DNA from: Halocafeteria seosinensis
Taxonomy: Eukaryota; Sar; Bigyra; Bicosoecida
NCBI GenBank assembly: GCA_001687465.1
Contig: LVLI01002163.1
Span: 1 to 22,177 of the forward strand
DNA: 22,177 nucleotides
Direction of reading: 5' to 3'
In this document: positions 1-9,216 of the stretch, in pieces
How the letters are laid out: each line of letters starts with the position of its first letter
Numbering within the stretch: the stretch's first letter is position 1
Notes under the pieces: model-generated
Databases searched by the model: none
Told to the model about the DNA's origin: nothing
What the model saw: only the letters and a program-made list of their open reading frames with translations
Program-made: the position numbers and the translations under genes

Positions 1-200
1 ATCCATGGAGACGGCTCTTTGACGAAGTGGCGCGACAACTAGTGCGTCACGAACTATGCTCGGAAGGCAACTGCGTTGAAATGAAATCCTTTCTACCACC
101 GGATCGGTTGGTACAAGCAGAGCCATTACTGCTTAACACATATGGACCGTACAGCAAGGCTAAGCTGTCTGTGGAGGAAAAACTGCCTGGTGAACCATAA
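1..200 (+). CDS. C-terminal fragment of an unidentified protein
   Basis: An open frame enters from the left edge (first full codon at 3) and ends at TAA 198-200, giving about 65 residues. The segment reads like coding sequence: it contains RRLFDEVARQLVRHE, then CSEGNC, then SFLPPDRLVQAEPLLLNTYG, ending in KLPGEP. I recognise no family. The balanced amphipathic helix at the start and the lack of hydrophobic stretches suggest a soluble or cytosolic C-terminus. A short pyrimidine-rich spacer separates it from the next gene on the same strand. The frame could also be a terminal exon of a multi-exon gene; the rest lies outside the window. Confidence 0.5.
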   Translation, partial: PWRRLFDEVARQLVRHELCSEGNCVEMKSFLPPDRLVQAEPLLLNTYGPYSKAKLSVEEKLPGEP

Positions 201-439
201 CGCTGTGACAAAAATTTGGTTTTTTTTAGCCTCCTCTCCCTTTTTCTTTTCTTTTTGGCGGGTTCTTTTTTGTGTTACATTATTTTCTCCTGTACGATAT
301 CCTTTTATGTTTTTTATTTCTTCGTGCCGTCTGCCACACGAGCTGTTTCCTACTCAAACCACGTACAGTATAGGACCCTCGGTGTTTTGCAGCTTAAATC
401 CCTACTGCTTCGGCAGCAGGGTCTGTCCCCTAGCGACAG
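201..439. other. Pyrimidine-rich spacer or 5' intron before the REJ gene
   Basis: About 240 bases between the first gene's stop and the open frame of the REJ protein. It contains long T- and C/T-rich runs (about 220-305). This could be the promoter and 5' UTR of the downstream gene. It could also hide a signal-peptide exon plus intron, since the REJ frame has no ATG near its 5' end. One frame (about 216-290) encodes a very hydrophobic stretch but lacks an ATG, so I do not call it an exon. Confidence 0.4.
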
Positions 440-3400
440 TTGTCGTCTTTGGGCAGGTACCAAGTAACAAATAGAACAAATAGAACCCTAACTTCTCGCC
501 CTGTGTTAGCTCCAGATCCTCTTCCCGTCGTGGACTTTGGAGGTTCGTTTCAAGAGGTAGTTGCATTGTGTGGGGATGCTGACATTTTAGTGTCGTACGC
601 TGTCGGATCCAGTCGTGACGCGGATATTGCTTGGACATGGACTATAAACTCCATTACAGCCATAGGTGGAATCGATATTACCTACGATAACGTAACCGAA
701 AATGTGAGAGACGAGGTGAATATGGCCAACAAAGAGAATCGCGACAATTTATTTGTACCTGCGGCGAGACTGCCCAGCGGAGCTACGTACAAGCTTAGTC
801 TTAGAGGGGAAAATGTATACGGAGACTCAATGGAAAAGGAGATCGAGTTTGAGGTTGAAGGGCAGCAAGCACCCTCTATTTTCTTCGATGAGGAACCTGG
901 TGGTGAGATTGTTAGCTCGCAAAAGGCGTTGTTCCGCACATCAGCGACCTTGCAGAGTTGCGATGCTGCCGGAGGTGGCGCTAGTGATGTTTCCTCGTTT
1001 AATTTTGAATATGTTTGGGGTCTTATCGACCCAAATGGCAAGTCCTTGGATGTTTCAGAGTACTTAACTCCGGATCCGAGGCGTTTGAGTATTCCAGAAG
1101 AAGAATTGGTGCCGTATACGGATCCATATACCGTTCAGTTCAACGTAATAGCCACATCAGCTACGAGGACCCTAAAGTCATCTCGTAATATTGGGTTGAC
1201 CGTCACACCTAGCTCTGTCGTAGCTCGCATTACGGGAGGTAGTCGTGCTGCTGGTATCAAATCAAGCTTAGTATTGGACTCTAGCCAGAGTAACAGTCCC
1301 GATGAAAGCCTTGAGAGACTCCCTGATGACTGGGTTTTTGAGAAGAAATTTACGTGGGCCTGCGAAATAGAGAGCGTCGATGTTAACTGTACACAGAGCC
1401 TTATAAGTGGCGCTAAGGCTGCAGGTGATACTTTGATTGTCAAGAGCGAAGACCTGGAGCAACTAAAGCAACGAGTAAGCAATGAAGAACAACTACCTGT
1501 TACGTTTACTGTTAAAGTGGATTCTAGCCTAGATAGGGGGATAGGAGAATCATTTGACTCCACTGACTCAGACTCCGTTACAATTACACTAACCGGAACT
1601 TCAGTACCCGCGGTTAGTTTCAATAGTTTCCTTCCTGTGGACGCACCAATAGTGATTGTTAACGGTGCTCCACATTTTAAGGTGAATCGCGGTCAAGAGG
1701 TTCGTATCACAGCCAGTGTTGCGGAATCAGCTGAAACTGTCAACCAATGGACCTTTGTGGACGAAGGCAGCTTGCAACTTGGAAACATAATTGATTCTCC
1801 AAGTGTTGAGGCAAATCATTTGGGTATTGGTCCAAATCGATTGTTCCAGGGTAATAATTACGTATTACAATATCGGAGCCAGTTCGGCTCCCAATTCGAC
1901 CCTTCCCAGCCTTTTGGCTTTACTGAAGTTCGAGTGTCTGTCAATCAACCTCCTCGTGGAGGCCGGTTTTTTATTTTTCCAGATCCTTCTAAAGGGATCG
2001 TTGGCGATGTTGACGATGCCACCCTTATAGCCGTAGGTTGGAAGGATGAAGATACCCCTCTGAGTTATGCGTTCTCTGCCGGGATATCAGAAGACTTCGG
2101 TCTCAGTAAATCCCTTCGGTCTTTTGGTGGTCGCCCCACCACTAGGGTAACGATCCCGACTCCTGAGGAAGGGAATACTGTGTGGCTGTTTCTTACAGCA
2201 CGTGATTCATTGGGTGCAACAGTGTTGGTAAAGAGGAAGGTATCAATCAAGAGGCCGACTCTAGAGCAACTCGGAATAGCCGCTAACTCTAAGAAAGAAA
2301 AGGCACAGGAATGTGTTAATACTAAAGATGCCAATTGTGTTGCGCGCAATGGCGGAGATGGAGCGCGGGCTAATAATCAGGCCAGGAGTAGTCAAGAAGG
2401 TGGAAATGGTCGAATGCTCGCGGATGAGAGTATTTCTAATTCTACTCGGTTCTTGATCGATACCTTGGATTCACTGGAGGCGGGCTATAATTTTGCAGTA
2501 AACGATGAAACTACTACAGATGACTTTATTGGATCTTTGACGCCTATTGCTGGGTCTTCGGCCCTCACCAAATCTGTTAGTTTACGAGTATTAGATCTGC
2601 TAAGCCGTGTGTTGAGGAACAATTTCGATTCTTCGTCAGAACAGTTCCGCTATTCGACTTCACTTGGAAGTAAAGCTGTTACGGTGGTTTCTTTGGTGCT
2701 CTCAAGCGAAACTAATGACCGGAATCATTCATTGTTTACTAAAGGAGCTACTGCCCTGCAACTTGCTGGTCGATCACAATTGGTTGCTCGTCTCGCAGGA
2801 GCGGGAACTCAAACGGCATACGCACTGTTTAGTGAACTGGAGACGTTTTGTGATCAGATATTCTTTGCAAATGTGTATGGTCGGCGCATAGAAAGTTCTA
2901 GTGGATTTGAGATTCAGCCGATTGACCAACAACATGGGGTTGGCTTAAGTGATCTGGAATTTGAGGAATGCGGACGTACTCCTACAAACACTCTTAATTT
3001 GGACAGAGCCAAACCTGGGATTTCAAGGAAAGACAGTTCTACGCCTCTTTTTAGTCATGTGTCTGAATCCGATTTCATTCTTGAAGAGTACGTAAGGCCT
3101 CCCACAGTCAGTACGCAAGCCATGGATATACAAGAGGCTGCCTTTACCTCTACGACTGGTCGCTATCTCATTACTTCATTAGAGGAGCACATCGACTCTC
3201 TATTACCAGAAGGAAATATTTTGGAAGATCCAAGCAGTGGCATTCAACTGATGGATGGTGATCAACGCCGCCGCTTACGTGGGCCTCGTATGCTCATGCA
3301 GCAAAATATTGTCGGTGACGCCCAACTCGACAAGCTAGAACGCCAGATCGCTTCAAAGATATTGCACGCAACCGCCGTTAGTGTCGAAGAATCGAAGAAT

Positions 3401-4438
3401 CCTACGACGCTAAGTCTTCGTGATACTGCAGCGGTCAATGTCACTCTGGTCGTGTATCCAGACGACCTTCAAGTCTTTGGTCGCGAACCTGCTACTCTGT
3501 CTGCCGCTGTAGACGTTACTCGACTCCTCACTGGAGAAACAGAACTGGTTTCAAGATCAAGAAGGTGCCCAGATAGTGACGGCAACCCGACAACATTCAG
3601 TGTACATTGTGAAGACCCTATCACAGGGAATACGACGAGTATTACCATCGAGTGTGCTCCGCAGCTGGAGGGTGCCAAAGTGCAAGTCTTTTGCCCCCAG
3701 ACAATAATCATACCAGTTCTGCTACGTTCTGACGATGGTTCTTCAGGATGGAGTGACGTAGATATACGCAACGATTCAATCCACTTTGATGGCAGGACAA
3801 TCTCAGGTGAATCTAACAAACTGGGATATTTTTCGTCCAGTCTGCTGACTGTGAAAATGTCGGAAGCTGCCACAGCTGCCAAGACTGTGGCTCCTCCTAC
3901 ACCTAGTCCGACGTCTACGGCTACTTCGTCCCCTACCATGACTCCCACATCCTCATCAACCCGTACTGCAACCCCGACGTCCTCGGTGTCCCAAACTCCG
4001 ACTCCAACGGCATCGGTAACCCGAACTGCGACGGGTACGTCATCAATTTCTCCGAGTTCCTCGACAACTCCTAGCCGCAGTTCCACCTCCTCTCAGACAC
4101 TAACTCTTACTGCCTGCTCGTCAAGGTCTCCGCTTTCCACGGGAAGCCCATCAAGTACACCTACTGTAACCGGTACTTCTACACGAACGTCCACGCCCTC
4201 AAACACCGAAAGCCCTTCTTCGACTAGCCCTGCTGAGGATGTTGCGGGATCGAGTGGAGGCGGTCTCTCTGAGGGAGAAACTGTAGCTGCCATTCTACTA
4301 TCCGTTTCAGGGGTATTTATTCTTGGGTCTGTTCTATGGTGGTATCGTAGGCGGCGAGGCCTACGACGTGTCAGTAGTACCTACGAAGCCCGACTTGGGG
4401 ATGATGTCTACATCATAGACGAAGACAATGGAGCATAG
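440..4438 (+). CDS. REJ-domain type I membrane protein with Ser/Thr/Pro stalk
   Basis: An uninterrupted frame of 1332 codons ends at TAG 4436-4438. Residues about 60-570 look like PKD/Ig-like and REJ (receptor for egg jelly) modules: a REJ-type signature LVLDSSQSNSPDES is followed by the FTWACEIESVDVNC cysteine segment. Residues about 640-1150 form a large extracellular region with scattered Cys. Residues about 1150-1265 are a Thr/Ser/Pro-rich, mucin-like stalk. One TM helix (about 1281-1300, TVAAILLSVSGVFILGS) is followed by a basic stop-transfer YRRRRGLRR and a 25-residue acidic tail. REJ proteins of other eukaryotes act at the cell surface in recognition or with polycystin channels; here no channel segment is present, so an adhesion or receptor role is inferred. 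The frame opens at TTG 440 and its first in-frame ATG is at 722, downstream of convincing coding sequence, so a 5' exon with a signal peptide is probably missing. Confidence 0.75.
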   Translation: MSSLGRYQVTNRTNRTLTSRPVLAPDPLPVVDFGGSFQEVVALCGDADILVSYAVGSSRDADIAWTWTINSITAIGGIDITYDNVTENVRDEVNMANKENRDNLFVPAARLPSGATYKLSLRGENVYGDSMEKEIEFEVEGQQAPSIFFDEEPGGEIVSSQKALFRTSATLQSCDAAGGGASDVSSFNFEYVWGLIDPNGKSLDVSEYLTPDPRRLSIPEEELVPYTDPYTVQFNVIATSATRTLKSSRNIGLTVTPSSVVARITGGSRAAGIKSSLVLDSSQSNSPDESLERLPDDWVFEKKFTWACEIESVDVNCTQSLISGAKAAGDTLIVKSEDLEQLKQRVSNEEQLPVTFTVKVDSSLDRGIGESFDSTDSDSVTITLTGTSVPAVSFNSFLPVDAPIVIVNGAPHFKVNRGQEVRITASVAESAETVNQWTFVDEGSLQLGNIIDSPSVEANHLGIGPNRLFQGNNYVLQYRSQFGSQFDPSQPFGFTEVRVSVNQPPRGGRFFIFPDPSKGIVGDVDDATLIAVGWKDEDTPLSYAFSAGISEDFGLSKSLRSFGGRPTTRVTIPTPEEGNTVWLFLTARDSLGATVLVKRKVSIKRPTLEQLGIAANSKKEKAQECVNTKDANCVARNGGDGARANNQARSSQEGGNGRMLADESISNSTRFLIDTLDSLEAGYNFAVNDETTTDDFIGSLTPIAGSSALTKSVSLRVLDLLSRVLRNNFDSSSEQFRYSTSLGSKAVTVVSLVLSSETNDRNHSLFTKGATALQLAGRSQLVARLAGAGTQTAYALFSELETFCDQIFFANVYGRRIESSSGFEIQPIDQQHGVGLSDLEFEECGRTPTNTLNLDRAKPGISRKDSSTPLFSHVSESDFILEEYVRPPTVSTQAMDIQEAAFTSTTGRYLITSLEEHIDSLLPEGNILEDPSSGIQLMDGDQRRRLRGPRMLMQQNIVGDAQLDKLERQIASKILHATAVSVEESKNPTTLSLRDTAAVNVTLVVYPDDLQVFGREPATLSAAVDVTRLLTGETELVSRSRRCPDSDGNPTTFSVHCEDPITGNTTSITIECAPQLEGAKVQVFCPQTIIIPVLLRSDDGSSGWSDVDIRNDSIHFDGRTISGESNKLGYFSSSLLTVKMSEAATAAKTVAPPTPSPTSTATSSPTMTPTSSSTRTATPTSSVSQTPTPTASVTRTATGTSSISPSSSTTPSRSSTSSQTLTLTACSSRSPLSTGSPSSTPTVTGTSTRTSTPSNTESPSSTSPAEDVAGSSGGGLSEGETVAAILLSVSGVFILGSVLWWYRRRRGLRRVSSTYEARLGDDVYIIDEDNGA

Positions 4439-4460
4439 ATCTTTTAGTGCTTGTCATTCA

Positions 4461-4540
4461 TCATGCTACTGAAAACGAAATAATATCATGCTACTGAAAA
4501 CGAAATAATTACTACCTCAATTCACTGAAACGAAATATTT
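4461..4540 (+). repeat. 25-bp tandem repeat, two near-exact units plus a decayed third
   Basis: Unit TCATGCTACTGAAAACGAAA plus five bases occurs at 4461-4485 and again at 4486-4510 with one difference at the last base. A degenerate third copy (TTCACTGAAACGAAATATTT, 4521-4540) follows, flanked by ACTAC motifs. It sits just downstream of the REJ gene stop, in its likely 3' UTR. Function is unknown; slippage duplication is the simplest origin. Confidence 0.8.
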
Positions 4541-5162
4541 ACTACGCCCATTCCACTCCTTACCTATAGTACATCAGTTACAGTATTCGGATAAGAGCAT
4601 TCTTCAGTGAAGCTAAGCGAACGCTAACGGACACCCAGGACGTTAAACTGGATACCTCGGTCCGTCAAGACAGGCAATATATACTTTTGCTATGGGTGAG
4701 TTTTTCCAATGCAATACACCATTCCCAGGGTAAACACTTAGCAACGACACTAAAAATAGAACGAACGACTCTGATTGATTGCTGTGGCCACAACTATTTG
4801 TAGTCATGCCGAAAAAAGTGGTACAAGGTCATCAGCAACGCATGCTGTTTAGGGCAGAGCCAATGGACTTTGGGCCAGGACTCTACTGCCAGAGGTGGAG
4901 CCGACAGAACGGAATCAACTAGCTCAGTATGTGGTGCTGGTGCTTGTGGACGCCAGTTAGCCTAAATTCACCCCATAAACCCATTGATTTTGTCTTTTCT
5001 TGAGTCTTTTCAGCTGGATTACAGACCCCATGGACTTACGACAGTCCCTCGTCCCTACCACCTTCGTCCACACCGTAATGATTCTACAGGAATTGCAGAA
5101 AGCAGAGGATCAGTCGAGTATACGACGGAAACCAGTGCAATGCAAGGGCAATCTCAAAAAGT
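4541..5162. other. Intergenic stretch without a supported gene
   Basis: About 620 bases with no frame I recognise. A pyrimidine-rich, TTTTCAG-ending tract at about 4985-5013 resembles a 3' splice site, so part of this stretch may be a 5' intron of the EF-hand gene. A small frame from ATG 5030 to TAG 5302 (90 codons, with KKYYYIKKPNEGKG near its end) overlaps the proposed first exon of the EF-hand gene in another frame; I could not decide whether it is coding. I searched for kinase signatures (glycine loop, HRD, DFG) in all plus-strand frames and saw no convincing match. Confidence 0.4.
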
Positions 5163-6569
5163 ATGGAAGCCAAAGACCGTCATTGTGGCCCTTCGTTTAC
5201 GTATTTGGCGGCAAGTCGGATTCATGCGTGTGTACAGGGACAAGTTGCATCGTCACAAAGAAGTACTATTATATCAAGAAACCCAATGAAGGCAAAGGAT
5301 AGTGTGGTCATTGGCGAAGCAGACGATCCTCGATACAGTGCAAGTGAGTGAATCGATTGCGTACACTCGCGCATGCATTGGGGGATAGTGTAATTAACCC
5401 AGAGAAGCAACTGCTTGGTTTGTCTTTTTCCTGTTAATACAGAGACGTGGAAGACTCAAAGTCATACAGTTCATAATGTGGATCCAAAACAAAGATTTGG
5501 TACAAAAGAGGCGTTGGATCATCCGTTTCTCAAAAATTGGAGACTGCAAAACTCCACTGATCTTGACTTAATTCCTCAACTGGAGCGGTTCCGAGCTCGG
5601 CAGAGATTCCGAGTATGTCATCATTTGTCTCTGTGCGAGTGGTAGTCAAACCATCACACATTATTTGCAAGTGAATACAGGGTGCTTGTCGAGCTGTTGA
5701 AGCAGGATCGTACATGAATCGATGTGTCCTGCTCCGGTCGATTTTGCAAGAGCACGGTCTACATGAATCCCAAAATCCATCCATTCAGCTTGACAAGATC
5801 CGGCAAGTATTTTTTCGACATTGCCGCGTGTCAACGGATGGTAATTCGCGAAAGTACGTTGGCGTATATTGAGCCGTTAGTTATAGCTAAGTCTCTAATT
5901 GTCATACCCGCAGGGAGAAAGTGATGCTGAATCTTGAGTCTTTTAGGAAAGTTATGGCCGACCTTGGCCTCGATCACCTACCTCTTGAGCGGATGTTTGT
6001 CGTCTTTGACTCCAGTGAGTACCTGAAATCTATTCATGCTGCACATTTTTAGCGTCAAACTGACTCTACACTTCAGATGGAGACGGAGTCGTGGTCTTCC
6101 AAGAGTTCCTCTGTGGATTTGCGTTACTGAATGGTGTAACCGCAGAAACCTTGAAATGTATGTACTTACGATATCCCTCACAAATTACTATTTGATGTGC
6201 AATTTGAATGACATTTTGCAGGCTGTTTTGATATCTTTGACCGGGATGGAAACGGGGCGCTGGATCCAACTGAGCTGATGAATATTCTGCAACTCGTGGC
6301 TACAGGTGACCGAAACACGGATGAGGCGATAGCTGACAACCTTCAAACTATGATGGAAGATATAGACATCGATGGTACGTCCTCGTGTCAAGTGTGAATT
6401 TGTCAAGATATATATCACTGTATATTTCGTAACTTCAGGAAATGGCTATATCACGTTTGACGAATTTCAGAGGGGTGTGAAGAAGTATCCAGTGTTAGCG
6501 AATGCTCTACTGGGGGAAGTTCAAGACGCCGTCTCCACTACAGATCGAAATTTGTTTGGCAATCAATAA
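5163..6569 (+). CDS. CDPK/CCaMK-like EF-hand protein lacking most of the kinase domain
   Basis: Proposed exons are 5163-5343, 5443-5612, 5681-5853, 5914-6014, 6077-6157, 6222-6374 and 6439-6569. All junctions are GT-AG, introns are 60-99 nt, and phases agree, giving 329 residues. Exon 2 carries NVDPKQRFGTKEALDHPFL, the subdomain XI end of a CDPK/CaMK catalytic domain. A basic region follows (RARQRFRGACRAVEAGSY) like an autoinhibitory/calmodulin-binding junction. Three canonical calcium loops come next: DSNGDGVVVFQE (split by an intron), DRDGNGALDPTE and DIDGNGYITFDE. This order matches the tail of CDPK or of CCaMK with its visinin-like domain. The rest of the kinase (about 240 residues) is not visible upstream. 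The gene may be a truncated CDPK derivative acting as a calcium sensor, or a decaying copy. The start is uncertain; ATG 5286 is an alternative. Confidence 0.75.
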
Positions 6570-6849
6570 ACCTCGCATTTCGACTACTGCCTCTATTGTG
6601 TCTTTCAGCACCGTTTTCTCGGTTGTCTCATTCCTCTTCTTACTCCCCATGATGCCGCTTTCCGGAGCATATATTCTATATTCTGGCAGAGTCAAGTTAT
6701 CGTGCTATAAATGAGGTTATCGTCTCAAAAGCTTTCTACCCATGAAACACGCAATCAGTGTTGCGTTCGTGTTTATTTTCTTGAAAATCGATTGAAAGAC
6801 CCTTTGATCAACACAATGATCCTTGGTCACTTGCTGTTAGTGACTACGT

Positions 6850-9015
6850 TTACAAGGACGGTAATTGGGTTGTCGTTTCGACCCACTCGAAGTTCCAAGT
6901 ATCCGGTACTCCAGCGCGAGGTACGTTGCTGAATGTGCCGTTGTCACTTTTGGTAAACGAAAAAGCTGGTTGCGATACGGCGGTTGGACCGGAAATTGCT
7001 TTCACTCGCAGTTTTCCCTGTTGGATAGAGTTGTAGGACACCACCTTAGAGTCTATTCCACCGAACGCTACCGGAGAGTTACTGCAATACACACGAGAAA
7101 TGCAGCTCATTTGGAAGATGTCGTAGGATCTTACAATCACTCTTACCTCAGCAAATCTCCACGAGATGCCACCGATTTAAGCGGATTGCCGTGGGATAAA
7201 GGATCGATAGCGTAGTGATTGAAGCGCATTATCGATTGCACATTTTCGAAAGAGCTGAGCTGTGTGGCGTTTCTCCTGAAAATATTAGCCCCTGTATAAG
7301 TGGCAAAATACAGAGCGTGTTCTAAGAGAAGAGATGCGTCGGAAGAAAATCAGTGTCGACATACTCGGGCAATGTTCATACGAGAAGTCGTCACCGTGCT
7401 TCTTATACGCTTCTTGATAACCACTGATATTGTAAATCTGCATAGACCGAACTCTTGCATTATGTGTCCGAATGATCAATCCGGACTAAGACGATTTCAC
7501 CTACTTCTTTGAAATAAGGAATGTTGTAGCTAGGCCAATATCCCTGCTTCTTGAGCACACCGCTTACATCTCCACTCTTGGTATACCCTGGAACTTGCTC
7601 GATAATCCAAAAAATATCACTGTCTGGGAGAGGGTTTCCTGGAGAGAACTGCGAGAGTTGAATGGCCATCCATTGGTTGTTGTAAGTGCCAGAGTTGTAC
7701 TGCGCAAAGAGAGAAGTGAATTCTTTGGGTGTCGCCGCCTGCCAAACACCTATGGCAGCTCTCTGCCATGACAAAGCGCAGGAAGGGGTCAAACGATTAT
7801 AGAGAGTCTTGTTGAATATTGCGTTTGTCGTTTCCATGACGGCCATCCCAGGCACGACGTAAAAATCGTCCTTGGAATGGAGGAAACCTGAGAGATCACC
7901 ACACCATATTTCACACTGTGCGAAACAAGAATGTTAATCTTGAGAGGGAGATATTAACTTACCTGGAGATGAAGACATCGAAATTTCAACATTATGCATA
8001 AAGTCGAACTCGTACTTCTTGTAAGAGCGGAGCATTGCATAGTAATCTCTCCAGGTAGTATGACCCACGACGACATCGGTATTATCAGGAAGGATTTTGA
8101 TCAAGCCAGAGCAATCAGTCAATTCAGACCACTTGGGTTCTGGGCTTGTTTCGATATCGGAGGCAGTATTATTTGAGGGTTCATTCGAATCATTTCGAGG
8201 GAATACCTTGTTCAGATCTTCCATATCACCGACACTGTTGAGGAGGTAGATCTCCAGGATAGTCATCGGGATGGGAGATATGCTTCCTTGCGTGTATCCG
8301 TCACATAACCCATCAAATTGCGCATAATGAGAGCCATCGTATCCCAAAATTTGCCATCCAATTCATTGAATTCAGTCGGGTTCTGCTGACGACGACTGAT
8401 TTGATTCTCCACGAACTGCTTCTGCTGCTGGATGAACTCGATGAGTTTGACACTCGGACCATGACGACCGTACTCATTCAGTGCATAATTTCCCCAGTAC
8501 TGCTCCATGCGAGTCGGCGTCAAATACCCTTCTACACATCCTGCGGCGTAAGCCTTATCTTGCGAGGAGGCGGATGATGAGGACCCAGTTTTCACAGTCA
8601 AATAGCCCCATCCTGTGGTATCGATGGCATCATCCCACCCTCCATAAGCATCGGCATCTTTGTTGACACCTTTCTCAATCTGCATAACAGTGAAATATGT
8701 TAAATAAAGTCCATTATAGCTCATGTAAAAGCTTCATCCCGAATCCCGGGTTAGCTCAGGAGAGCTTCTCGGTCCTTATTCACGTACTTTGCATTTCTTT
8801 CCACCGTCACTCTGCATTGACACTGTTGCACTGACATATTGCGCACTATCTCCTAATGATTTCCGGTTCGAAAATGCCCTTAACAAATCATGAGAAGAGT
8901 GTTCCGACTCAGGATAAGCCGCTTCCAGGTACTGTGGCTGTATAAGGAGAAAACCTCCAAGAACCACTAACAGTGATTTACCGCGGATTTTCATGTTTGC
9001 CAACGTAGATACCAT
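6850..9015 (-). CDS. Phospholipase B-like (PLBD family) lysosomal/secreted hydrolase, frame-disrupted
   Basis: Exons, in minus-strand order, are 9015-8788, 8679-7963, 7887-7505, 7437-7365, 7289 (or 7273)-7147 and 7081-6850; introns are GT-AG, 65-108 nt. Residues 1-33 form a signal peptide with hydrophobic core SLLVVLGGFLLI. Family landmarks follow in order: IDTTGWGYL, AYAAGCVEGYL, the DCSGLIK segment with the N-terminal-nucleophile Cys at about 8111-8113, HTTWRDYYAMLRSYK, SSPGFLHSKDDFYV, LFAQYNSGTYNNQW, EQVPGY, GYWPSYNIPYF, PRANIFRRN, FGGIDSKV and SGPTAVSQPAFSF. PLBD proteins are Ntn hydrolases that self-cleave in lysosomes and act on lipid or amide substrates. Two frame breaks are seen: one base appears missing at about 8326 (LI to AQFDGLCDGY), and another break lies at about 7260 after IFRRNAT. 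A downstream acceptor at 7274 would repair the second. It is convergent with the EF-hand gene, with 280 bp between stops, and shares a promoter region with the hydrolase at 9217. Confidence 0.88.
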
Positions 9016-9216
9016 TTTTTAATATGAGCAATTATTTTACGAATAACAAATCCCAAAGTTCCTGTTTGAAAGTGTAACGGATCGAAAAACAATTCTAATC
9101 CCGGATCCCGGGATCGTGACCCGAGAGATGCCGCACATACCTAAAACTTGGCTGTGTATTGTTACTGTTGGCTCATGCACACTCAGATTCAATGAAGAGC
9201 AGCTGAATGAGACGTA
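9016..9216. promoter_or_regulatory. Divergent promoter region with ATCCCGG motifs
   Basis: 201 bp separate the start codons of the two divergent, signal-peptide-bearing hydrolase genes, so both promoters must fit here or overlap. It contains overlapping ATCCCGG repeats and a perfect 12-bp palindrome GATCCCGGGATC at 9104-9115. A related CATCCCGAATCCCGGG occurs at about 8736-8751 inside the first intron of the minus-strand gene. A dyad of this kind could bind a dimeric regulator; that is inference. Confidence 0.4.

Noticed and set aside
142-474. Plus-strand frame with an ATG and a hydrophobic, Cys-containing sequence
   Set aside because: It starts inside the previous gene's last codons, its hydrophobicity comes from the T-rich tract, and it cannot be joined in frame to the REJ exon by any GT-AG intron of normal size.
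3469-4086. Long minus-strand frame rich in Val/Asp/Glu
   Set aside because: It is antisense to the Ser/Thr/Pro stalk; repeated ACN/TCN codons produce this shadow.
5030-5302. Small plus-strand frame of 90 codons
   Set aside because: Reads plausibly but has no known motif, overlaps the proposed EF-hand exon in another frame, and cannot be spliced in phase to the downstream exon; mentioned only as undecided.
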